Assembly: GCA_037445875.1 (NCBI GenBank)
Contig: JBBIJR010000086.1
Location: forward strand, 1 to 13,183
Direction of reading: 5' to 3'
DNA: 13,183 bases
Source of the DNA: JBBIJR01 sp037445875
GTDB taxonomy: Bacteria > CLD3 > SB21
Made by a program: the position numbers and the translations under genes. This document shows, piece after piece, positions 1 to 6,694 of the stretch. Numbering within the stretch: the stretch's first letter is position 1; every line of letters begins with the position of its first letter. Under the pieces are notes generated by a model, which saw only the letters and a list, made by a program, of their open reading frames with translations, was not told where the DNA came from and made no database searches.

Positions 1-21
1 GAGAGATCCATGGGCATACGA

Positions 22-42
22 CATGACCGGGTCATGGGACCC
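22..42. other. Overlapping short inverted repeats in the left-edge non-coding region
   Basis: CATGAC (22-27) and GTCATG (31-36) form a 6-bp hairpin with a 3-base loop. GGGTC (29-33) and GACCC (38-42) form an alternative that would compete with it. No T-run follows on either strand, so this is not a recognisable rho-independent terminator. I see no convincing gene in 1-276; the short open frames there lack ribosome sites and recognisable protein. Confidence 0.25.
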
Positions 43-222
43 TCCCCGCTGGAACGGTTGCAGGATAGACACAGCAATATAACAAGGCAAGGAACTTCGT
101 GCAAGAAATGCTTTCCGTTCCGGTGCGGTCGAACCCCTCCGGCCCTCCCCCTGCGCATTTCAGTTTTACCAGCGACGACAACTTGGAGCGCGCAGGGGTA
201 GTGTCTGGACGGGATGGTACAA

Positions 223-252
223 TTGGCAATTTTCTGTTCCGTTTCGTAGATT
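223..252 (+). promoter_or_regulatory. Possible sigma70-type promoter for the methyltransferase gene
   Basis: TTGGCA (223-228) and TAGATT (247-252) are separated by 18 bases and lie 25-50 bases before the proposed start codon. The -35-like box is inside an AATTG-G-CAATT inverted repeat (221-231) that could be an operator. The match to consensus is only moderate and rests on inspection alone. Confidence 0.3.
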
Positions 253-276
253 GAGGCGACACTAACGGGAGGCTCC

Positions 277-1113
277 ATCAAAGACTACCTCCACCATACG
301 TTCGACGCGGACGATCCGGAGTTCGTCTCGGTCATAGACGAAGCTCCGCTCTGGTCCGCCCCGTTCGGCCTCGCGCTCCTCGATACCGTCCGGCTGAGGC
401 CAGGCCTAACCGTGCTCGACGTGGGTTGCGGATGCGGATTTCCCCTGGTCGAACTGGCCCAGCGCATCGGGCCGTCGGGACGGGCGGTCGGCGTCGATTC
501 GTGGAAGGCCGCCGTGGAACGGGCGCGCCTGAAGGTCCGTGTGCACGATCTTCACAACGTGCTCGTTTTCGAAGCGACCGCCGAAAAACTCCCGTTCGAT
601 CCGAACACGTTTGATCTTGTGGTGTCCAACAACGGCATCAACAACGTGGAAGACGCCGACCGTTCTCTGGCTGAGTGCCGGCGCGTCGCCAAAAGCGGCG
701 CGCAGTTCGTCCTCACGTACAACCTCGAGGGCACGATGCGGGAATTCTACGACGCGTTTGAGGCGGCGCTGGCCGCACACGGCCTGCACGACCGGGTGGA
801 ACAGATGCGGCTGCATATTCAGAAAAAGCGAAAGCCGCTGGAGGAGATGAAGGCGTACCTGGTGAAGGCCGGCTTCCGCATCGCGTCGGTGGCAGAAAAG
901 AGCTTTGTCCTGCGTTTCTCCGGTGCACAGGCATTCTTCAACCATTCGCTGATCAAGTGCTGGTTCCTCCCCTCCTGGAAAGAAGTGGCCGGGCCGGGCG
1001 ATCCGGCGGCGCTGTTTGCCGACATTGAACAGCGCATCGACGCGTCGGCGGCAGAAAGCGGGGGGTTCGCCGTGACGATTCCGTATGTGGTCATGGATAC
1101 AGTGGCCGATTGA
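277..1113 (+). CDS. Class I SAM-dependent methyltransferase (UbiE/Methyltransf_11 type)
   Basis: Transfers a methyl group from S-adenosylmethionine; the acceptor cannot be told from sequence. From 277 it would be 278 aa. Motif I is VLDVGCGCGF (about residues 46-55), the acidic ribose-binding residue is in VGVDS (D74), and post-I motifs follow at ATAEKLPFD (about 100-108) and FDLVVSNNGINNV (about 112-124). Start choice: the first standard in-frame start is GTG 412, which falls inside motif I and would remove the helix before it. The frame is open back to 250. Codons from 277 read (I)KDYLHHTFDADDPEF, the sort of N-terminus I recall from related methyltransferases that begin MKDYLHH. GGGAGG lies 4 bases before ATC 277. 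Hence either a rare ATC start or an ATG-to-ATC change. It is monocistronic and convergent with the next gene. Confidence 0.82.
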   Translation: MKDYLHHTFDADDPEFVSVIDEAPLWSAPFGLALLDTVRLRPGLTVLDVGCGCGFPLVELAQRIGPSGRAVGVDSWKAAVERARLKVRVHDLHNVLVFEATAEKLPFDPNTFDLVVSNNGINNVEDADRSLAECRRVAKSGAQFVLTYNLEGTMREFYDAFEAALAAHGLHDRVEQMRLHIQKKRKPLEEMKAYLVKAGFRIASVAEKSFVLRFSGAQAFFNHSLIKCWFLPSWKEVAGPGDPAALFADIEQRIDASAAESGGFAVTIPYVVMDTVAD

Positions 1114-1187
1114 CTGGCGGTCACAATAGTTCCTTGTAATATTGACTGCAAGCTATATCGGCACCGTCTGCGCGCAACCGTGAGCGA

Positions 1188-2093
1188 TCAGCGGACCCAG
1201 CCTTCGCGGGACCCGATCCAGAAGATCCAGCCGACCAGGGAGAACCCGACTCCCGCTCCGAACAACATAATCAGCAACGGCCACCCGATGCCGGTCTTGA
1301 GCACACAATCTGCCGGATTTCGCGGGTTGTAATACACCGTGATCTTCGTTCCTTCCTTGTACCGGCGGACGATCTTCTCGGGCTCGAGTTCGTCTCCCGT
1401 TTCGAGCTGGCTTGCGTCGAAGTTGGAACTTGCGTAGGACTTTCCGCCCACCTTGAACTCGTAACGGATGTCCGGGCTGTAGAACCGTCCGGACGACTGT
1501 ACACTTGAGTGAATCACTTTGCCTCGGGTTGAGGGCCAGAAGAGGGTCGAGATCATCTTCCAAGCATTCCAGCATCCGGCGGCCATCGCCCCGAAGCCAA
1601 AAGCGAAAAACAACACCGGGCCGATCCAGTACAGCAGGTAGTAAGCGTAGGGATCTTCCTCGGCCACCGACGGCGCCTCTCCCGGGACCGGCAGGTGTTC
1701 GGCCGTGATCCCGAATCCCGCCCAGAGAACCAGTGCGGCGGCGACAAAAAGAGCGACCGGAGCGAACCACAGGTAGAAGAAGGATTTGATCCGCGCATCC
1801 TGCGGGAAGTCGGGGTCGTAGAAGAGAGCGACCTCCTGGTCAATGGTATACGCGCCGGCGCTGTGGCTGGATTTTGGGTGATATTCGACGGTCTCGCCGG
1901 AAGCCGTATTGAATTCGATCACCGGTCGAAAGAAGTTCTTTCTATCCGCCGATCGAATGCCCTTGACGCGTCCGGTCGCGGCGACCGACCGTTTCAAGAA
2001 CCGGACCGTGTTGATCGTCAGAAAGAGAAAGAAGAGCAGCAGGATGCTGCCGATGCCGATCAACAGAATACGTACGATCAGTAATTGAGTCAT
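1188..2093 (-). CDS. Membrane protein with two DUF3592 domains
   Basis: 301 aa, function unknown. Four hydrophobic segments (about residues 4-30, 104-130, 150-172 and 268-294) bracket two soluble beta-rich repeats. Repeat one (about 34-100) ends in VALFYDPDFPQDARIKSF and repeat two (about 178-262) ends in ITVYYNPRNPADCVLKTG. The recurring V.YDP/YYNP..P..ARI/CVL pattern after a GRV/GKV strand is typical of DUF3592. ATG 2093 is preceded by GGAGGA with an 8-base spacer. It stands alone, convergent with the methyltransferase and divergent from the CsgG-type gene. Such proteins are often annotated only as DUF3592; no enzymatic residues are visible. Confidence 0.85.
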   Translation of the reverse strand: MTQLLIVRILLIGIGSILLLFFLFLTINTVRFLKRSVAATGRVKGIRSADRKNFFRPVIEFNTASGETVEYHPKSSHSAGAYTIDQEVALFYDPDFPQDARIKSFFYLWFAPVALFVAAALVLWAGFGITAEHLPVPGEAPSVAEEDPYAYYLLYWIGPVLFFAFGFGAMAAGCWNAWKMISTLFWPSTRGKVIHSSVQSSGRFYSPDIRYEFKVGGKSYASSNFDASQLETGDELEPEKIVRRYKEGTKITVYYNPRNPADCVLKTGIGWPLLIMLFGAGVGFSLVGWIFWIGSREGWVR

Positions 2094-2511
2094 GACAGGG
2101 TTCCTCCGAATAGGTGACGCCGGGGAACGAACGAAGCGTCCGCCGCTCGGCCTCGTGGAGCAGACTTCTCGTGACCGAAGAGTCCGTGGCAGCGGATATG
2201 TCTGGAAAGCGATTCATCATCGTGGATCCGTGGCTACAAACTAAAAACGATAGAAGAGCCCATCGCTCATACGACCAATGTACGTCGCGGGCGTACAACA
2301 AGCAAATTTCAGTAATCAGTAATCGGCAGTCGGTAATCAATTCCATGCGATCATACGTTGCTGGTTTCCGGCTTCTGAACGGTCCCTGTCAAAAAGAGGT
2401 TCGGATCCGATATCGCTCCGGTCTGCGGCAAAAACGATTGCAGTATCCGCGTCGATCGTTTACTTTCCAAGAAAACGGGCGGACGCCCGATTACATCCCA
2501 GGAACGCATCG
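2094..2511. other. 418-base divergent intergenic region
   Basis: It separates the divergent DUF3592 and CsgG-type genes, so promoters for both should lie here, but I cannot place either confidently. It contains the heptamer array at 2310-2337 and a small inverted repeat GTACG/CGTAC (2280-2284 and 2292-2296). A 133-codon plus-strand frame (2114-2515) crosses the region, but it looks non-coding: no family is recognised, and its end overlaps the ribosome site and start of the next gene. Confidence 0.5.
2310..2337. repeat. Degenerate tandem heptamer array
   Basis: Four contiguous 7-base units read CAGTAAT, CAGTAAT, CGGCAGT and CGGTAAT. The first two are identical and the others diverge by a few bases. 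On the minus strand this is the GATTACTG-type heptamer seen in intergenic regions of several bacterial phyla. It is too short and degenerate to be a CRISPR and has no spacers. Confidence 0.55.
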
Positions 2512-3468
2512 ATGAGAATCATCTTATTTCCCTTCCTTCTGACCGCTGGACTGTGGGCCCAGGGCCGTACGACCATGGAAAGCGAAAAGATCGTGGTTGC
2601 CGTGCTGCCGATGGATGCCGTGGCGCTGTCCGATAGGCCAAACCGGACCGTGACAATCGCCGCCGGCGACACTTCGGTTACCCGCACCGAGGAACCGCCC
2701 GGTCTCTTCGACCACAAGGCCGCGCTGGAAGCGTTCGCGGAAGCGGCCACGCAAAAGGTCGTCAACGCGTTCGTGAACCTGAAACGTGTGCGCGTCGTGG
2801 AACGGTCCGCGCTCGATCGAGTATTCAAGGAACAGGAATTCCAGCTCACGGACGTCGCTTCGCCGGCCGAGGGTGCCCGACTCGGCGAGTTGCTCGGCGC
2901 ATCCTTCATCGTGCAGGGCCAGCTGCAGCAGGCGTCCGTCGTTCGCAGTTACTCCATGTGGGACACAGCCCGGACGTCGCCCGGCTATACGGCGACGGTG
3001 GAACTCAATCTCCGCCTGGTCAACGTGTCCACCGGGGAGATCACGGCAAGCAAAGACTTCAGCGCGACCAACGGCTTCCTGCTGCAGAACACACCGTCCG
3101 AGGCGGCGTACTGGGCGCTGAACGACGGGGAGAAGGACATCGTCAAATGGCTGCGCCTGGCGTTCCCGGTCGCGGGATTTGTTTTTGAGATCGCGAAAGC
3201 AAAGAAGGGCGCCGCGCAGGAAGTCGTCATTACCTGCGGCAAAAATCTCGGCGTGCGGAAAGGCGACATCTTCCGGGTGTACTCGGAGCAATCGGTTGAA
3301 ATCGAGGGGAAAATCGTGACTCGAAGTTCCGACGTCGGTAAGCTGGAGGTGAAAAAAGTGGAGGAGGACGGCGTTTTTTCCCGCTGCAGCGTCGAGAAAG
3401 GCGGAGGGGACATCGCCGAGCAATTTGCCTCAGGTGTGAAGCTGAAGGTCGTCCAGGTGAAGAAGTAG
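2512..3468 (+). CDS. Exported CsgG-type protein with FlgT_C-like C-terminal domain
   Basis: 318 aa. An N-terminal signal peptide (MRIILFPFLLTAGLWAQG) has no lipobox cysteine, so signal peptidase I export to the periplasm is likely. Residues about 25-220 look like the CsgG/LpoB fold: VVAVLPMD, then VRVVERSALDRVFKEQEFQL (93-112), LGELLGASFIVQGQL (124-138) and ELNLRLVNVSTGEI (164-177). Residues about 235-315 (VVITCGKNLGVRKGDIFRVY, then GKLEVKKVEEDGVFSRCSV) resemble the FlgT C-terminal domain. The family includes outer-membrane secretion and flagellar or peptidoglycan-associated accessory proteins. No curli or flagellar genes are nearby, so the actual role is unknown. ATG 2512 is preceded by AGGA with an 8-base spacer. 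It faces the transporter operon, stop to stop, with a 22-base gap. Confidence 0.75.
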   Translation: MRIILFPFLLTAGLWAQGRTTMESEKIVVAVLPMDAVALSDRPNRTVTIAAGDTSVTRTEEPPGLFDHKAALEAFAEAATQKVVNAFVNLKRVRVVERSALDRVFKEQEFQLTDVASPAEGARLGELLGASFIVQGQLQQASVVRSYSMWDTARTSPGYTATVELNLRLVNVSTGEITASKDFSATNGFLLQNTPSEAAYWALNDGEKDIVKWLRLAFPVAGFVFEIAKAKKGAAQEVVITCGKNLGVRKGDIFRVYSEQSVEIEGKIVTRSSDVGKLEVKKVEEDGVFSRCSVEKGGGDIAEQFASGVKLKVVQVKK

Positions 3469-3490
3469 GACCCGGAAGACCGCGGGGTTT

Positions 3491-4969
3491 TCAGGCCTCA
3501 GGTTTGAGCCGTAGCCCCTTCGGCACGATCCACCTTTCCGACCATTCGAACAGGTACTGCGCACCGATCGCCAGCAGGGCCGCGGGCACGGCGCCCTCGA
3601 GTATGAGCGGCACGCTGTCCAGGCGGATGCCGGTCAGGATCGGCTGGCCGTAACCGCCCGCGCCGATCAACGCCCCCAACGTGGCCGTTCCCACCGTGAT
3701 CACCGCCGACGTCTTGATTCCCGCGAGGATCATGCGCGAGGCCATCGGAAGCTCGATTTTCCGGAGGCGCGCCCCGGCGGACAGGCCCAACGCCTCCGCC
3801 GATTCCCTGAGCGGCGGCGGGATATCGCTCAAACCGGCGTGCGTGTTGCGCACGATGGGAAGGAGGCTGTAGAGGAACAGCGCCGCAACGGCCGGAGCGA
3901 AGCCAATGCCGAGCAGGGGGATCATGAACACGAGGAGTGCGAGCGACGGGACCGTCTGAACGATACCGACGGCGGACAGGATCACCGCGCCGGCGTTCGG
4001 ATGTCGGAACGCCCACACCCCCAGCGGTACCGCGATCACAATCGCTCCGCTCAGCGCAACGAGGACCAGCCACAGATGAGCGAGCGTGTTGTGCAGCAGC
4101 CGCGTCCGGAACGTTCCCGATTCAACCTTCGTCTTCAACCCCAGGCCAGATTCGATGTACTCCGACGCGACCTGCTCCTCGGTCATCCGGTCGAGTTTGA
4201 CCTGCGCGTTCATGCGGATCATGGTCCGTTCGTCGATATTCCCTTCCAGTTGCTCTACGGCGTGCCGAACCGCAGGCGCCGTTTTGCGCAGCGCGAGGCG
4301 GTATAAAACCACGGCATGATAGTCGGGGAACAGGCGCCGGTCGTCTTCGAGAACACGCAGCCCGTAGTATCCGATCTCCGCGTCGGTCGAATAGAGGTCC
4401 GTCACGTGAATGTCGCCGGACGCAATGGCCCGATAGGCGACGTCGTGATCGAGTCCGAACACTCGCGCGGGGCGCAGTTCGTACGTCCTTCGGAGCGACG
4501 GCCAGCCGTCGGCGCGGTCCATGAACTCGTTGGTAAAGCCGACCACGAGGTCGGGATGGCGTTGCAAACCGGAGATCGTTCGAAGACCGAGGCTGTCTGC
4601 GACCGGCGCGCGCACGCCGATGGCGTAGGTGTTGTTGAATCCGAGTGGACGTGAGACTCCGACGCCGAACGCTGCCAGAGCGGAATCCAGGCCGCTCATC
4701 GGGACGCGTCCGCCGAGGATCTCCTCGCCGATCGTACCCGTGTACTCCGGATAAAGGTCGATCTCCCCGCGGACCAGCGCGTTCCACAAAATGCGCGTCC
4801 CCCCGAGCGCCCGGCGATGCTCTACCTCGACACCTTCGTGCCGGACCAGCTGCGTCAGAATTTCCCCAAGGATCACGGACTCGGTGAACGTCTTCGATCC
4901 CACGCGCACGGTCGCGCCTTGGGCGAACAGCGTGGATCCGCAGACGGCCATGGCCAGCAGCAATCTCAC
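3491..4969 (-). CDS. Fused substrate-binding protein/permease of a quaternary-amine-type ABC transporter (EgtU/OpuF-like)
   Basis: 492 aa. A signal peptide (1-18, ending FAQG) precedes an OpuAC/OpuCC-type binding domain (about 20-280). Family motifs are VGSKTFTESVILGEIL, GEIDLYPEYTGTIGEE and GFNNTYAIGV, with aromatic residues typical of trimethylammonium pockets. An OpuCB-type permease follows (about 290-480) with five or six hydrophobic segments and the ATPase-contacting EAA loop SAEALGLSAGARLRKIELPMA starting at 390. The order is binding domain first; EgtU and OpuFB as I know them have the permease first. GTG 4969 overlaps the ATPase stop (GTGA), indicating translational coupling. Because egtB and egtD are in the same operon, ergothioneine, hercynine or another betaine is the likeliest ligand. 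Plain glycine betaine, choline or carnitine uptake is the alternative. Confidence 0.87.
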   Translation of the reverse strand: MRLLLAMAVCGSTLFAQGATVRVGSKTFTESVILGEILTQLVRHEGVEVEHRRALGGTRILWNALVRGEIDLYPEYTGTIGEEILGGRVPMSGLDSALAAFGVGVSRPLGFNNTYAIGVRAPVADSLGLRTISGLQRHPDLVVGFTNEFMDRADGWPSLRRTYELRPARVFGLDHDVAYRAIASGDIHVTDLYSTDAEIGYYGLRVLEDDRRLFPDYHAVVLYRLALRKTAPAVRHAVEQLEGNIDERTMIRMNAQVKLDRMTEEQVASEYIESGLGLKTKVESGTFRTRLLHNTLAHLWLVLVALSGAIVIAVPLGVWAFRHPNAGAVILSAVGIVQTVPSLALLVFMIPLLGIGFAPAVAALFLYSLLPIVRNTHAGLSDIPPPLRESAEALGLSAGARLRKIELPMASRMILAGIKTSAVITVGTATLGALIGAGGYGQPILTGIRLDSVPLILEGAVPAALLAIGAQYLFEWSERWIVPKGLRLKPEA

Positions 4970-5712
4970 GCCGTACCTCCCGCATTTATCATGGGGCGCT
5001 GTGCGAGCACAAACCGCGTCACGAATTCATCCGCCGGACGGTCCATGAAGTCACGGAGCGTTCCCTCCTGAACGATCGTGCCGTCCCTCAACAGCACGAT
5101 GCGGTCGGCGAAAAAATGCGCTTCTGAGAGATCGTGGGTGACGAGGAGAACGGTCTTCTTTAGCCGGGAAAAAATATTCTTGAGGTCGTCCTGCAGATCG
5201 TACCGGTGCATCGGATCGAGCGCACCGAGCGGTTCGTCGAGCAGCAGCACGTCCGGATCGAGAAAAAGCGCCCGCATGAGCCCGACCCGCTGGCGCTGTC
5301 CGCCCGAGAGTTGTGCCGGATAACGGTCGAGCCAGGGTTCGGGCAATTTCACCAGCGCGGAGAGTTCCTCCAGCCTCCGGCCGATCGTTTGCGACGGCAG
5401 GCCGCGGTGCTTCGCCATGAGTTCGACGTTGTCGCGAGCCGTGAGGTGAGGGAACAGCCCGCCGTCCTGGATCACGTAGCCCGTCTTGCACCGGAATTCA
5501 TCCGAACGCCCGCGACCCAGCGCGCGTCCATCCAATACGATCTCGCCGGCGTCGGGATGAAGCAGGCCGAGGAACAAGCGAAGGAGTGTGGACTTTCCGC
5601 AGCCGCTGGGCCCGATGAGCACGCAGGTCTGTCCTGCCGGCACTTCCAGATCGAGCGGACCGAGGGCGTGCACGGTGCCGAACGACTTGTTTATCCCTCG
5701 GAACGCGATCAT
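4966..5712 (-). CDS. ABC transporter ATPase (OpuCA/ProV/EgtV-like, without CBS domains)
   Basis: 248 aa cytoplasmic ATPase that powers the adjacent fused permease. Walker A GPSGCGKST is at 34-42, the Q-loop Gln at 82, signature LSGGQRQR at 135-142, Walker B VLLLDEPLGALD at 155-166 and the switch His in VTHD at 193. The protein ends soon after the nucleotide-binding domain. The tandem CBS domains that let OpuA/ProV-type ATPases sense ionic strength are absent, which argues against an osmotically gated system. ATG 5712 has GGAG 8 bases upstream. It lies 25 bases after egtD, and its stop overlaps the permease start, so it is the third gene of the egtB-egtD operon. Confidence 0.92.
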   Translation of the reverse strand: MIAFRGINKSFGTVHALGPLDLEVPAGQTCVLIGPSGCGKSTLLRLFLGLLHPDAGEIVLDGRALGRGRSDEFRCKTGYVIQDGGLFPHLTARDNVELMAKHRGLPSQTIGRRLEELSALVKLPEPWLDRYPAQLSGGQRQRVGLMRALFLDPDVLLLDEPLGALDPMHRYDLQDDLKNIFSRLKKTVLLVTHDLSEAHFFADRIVLLRDGTIVQEGTLRDFMDRPADEFVTRFVLAQRPMINAGGTA

Positions 5713-5737
5713 GGGGACAACTCCGGAGCGTGCGGGA

Positions 5738-6694
5738 TCAAAGAGCGGTCATGAACAGGACGCAGAAATACTGCCGCCGGTCCGTCCAGACGTGTTCGAC
5801 CGTGAACAGGTCCCGGGCGAGTTCGGCCACTTCCTCTGTAGCGTACTTGTAGGAGTACTCGGTGAGGATCGTTTCGCCAGGGTCGAACGGAAAACGCGTT
5901 CCGTTGACGGAAACCGTCTGGCGTACCTGACTGACCAGGTGCATTTCGATCCGGCCCATGGCCTCATGGTAGAACGCGCGATGCTGCCATTGCCCGACGT
6001 AGAAGTCGGCGTTCACCAGCCGGTTGACGTGGCGAAGAATGTTCAGGTTGAACGCAGCCGTCACGCCCTTGCTGTCGTTGTAGGCCGCGTGCAGTACGGC
6101 CGGGTCTTTCTTGAGATCCACACCGAGCAGCAAGCCTCCCCCGGAGCGGGCCATGTGTGCGAGACGTTCCAGGAACATCCGGGCCTGTTCGGGCGTGAAG
6201 TTCCCGATCGTGGATCCGGGAAAGTAGACGATTCGCCGGGCCCGCAATTCGGGGATGTCGGGTAGCTCCAGCGGTTGCGTGTAGTCGGCCTCGAGCGGCA
6301 GGATGCGCAGGTGCGGATAGGCTTCCTGCAGGCGGGCAGTCGTTGCCGTGAGATGTTCGCCCGAAATATCCACGGGAATGTACGCCACAGTCGAACGCAG
6401 CCGGTCCAGGAGCAGACGTGTCTTGATACTCGAACCGCTTCCGAGTTCGATTACGACACACCCGCTTCCCATGACCGCGGCCATCTCCGCGGCGTGATCG
6501 TGCAGAATGCCGATCTCCGTGCGCGTCGGGTAATATTCGGGCAGTTCACAAATACGATCGAAGAGCCGCGAGCCGGCCTCATCGTAGAAGAGCTTGCACG
6601 GAAGCGAGCGAGGCGAACCGCGCAGCCCCTGCAGAATTTCCTCCTGCAGACCGATACCCGCCGGCGAGGGTCCGATGTCGCTTCGTTCAGGCAT
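5738..6694 (-). CDS. egtD: L-histidine N-alpha-methyltransferase EgtD (hercynine synthase)
   Basis: 318 aa, close to the usual length of about 320. EgtD uses three S-adenosylmethionine molecules to trimethylate histidine to hercynine, the first step of ergothioneine synthesis. Family features are FDRICELPEYYPTRTE (45-60), SAM motif VIELGSGSSIKTRLLL (81-96), VDIS (108-111), YFPGSTIGNFTPEQ (157-170) with the Asn of the histidine pocket, and GETILTEYSYKY (273-284), which keeps the conserved Glu and Ser of the T-E-x-S motif. The frame is open upstream to 7072 inside egtB, but ATG 6694 (MPERSD) gives the family length and an 8-base overlap ATGCCTGA with the egtB stop, implying translational coupling. 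No strong Shine-Dalgarno precedes it. Confidence 0.93.
   Translation of the reverse strand: MPERSDIGPSPAGIGLQEEILQGLRGSPRSLPCKLFYDEAGSRLFDRICELPEYYPTRTEIGILHDHAAEMAAVMGSGCVVIELGSGSSIKTRLLLDRLRSTVAYIPVDISGEHLTATTARLQEAYPHLRILPLEADYTQPLELPDIPELRARRIVYFPGSTIGNFTPEQARMFLERLAHMARSGGGLLLGVDLKKDPAVLHAAYNDSKGVTAAFNLNILRHVNRLVNADFYVGQWQHRAFYHEAMGRIEMHLVSQVRQTVSVNGTRFPFDPGETILTEYSYKYATEEVAELARDLFTVEHVWTDRRQYFCVLFMTAL

Noticed and set aside
2310..2337. CRISPR-like array
   Set aside because: Units are 7 bases, contiguous and degenerate, with no spacers and no cas genes nearby.
2524..3423. 299-codon open frame on the minus strand
   Set aside because: It is antisense to the CsgG-type gene, which has a signal peptide, recognisable domains and a ribosome site. 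High-GC codon use keeps the opposite frame open; its protein is Arg/His-rich with no family.
3469..3491. Rho-independent terminator between the CsgG-type and permease genes
   Set aside because: Only a 4-bp CCCG/CGGG stem followed by GTTTT can be drawn; too weak to call.
4122..4985. 287-codon minus-strand frame inside the binding/permease gene
   Set aside because: Alternate-frame shadow of a clearly identified gene; Arg-rich and of no recognisable family.
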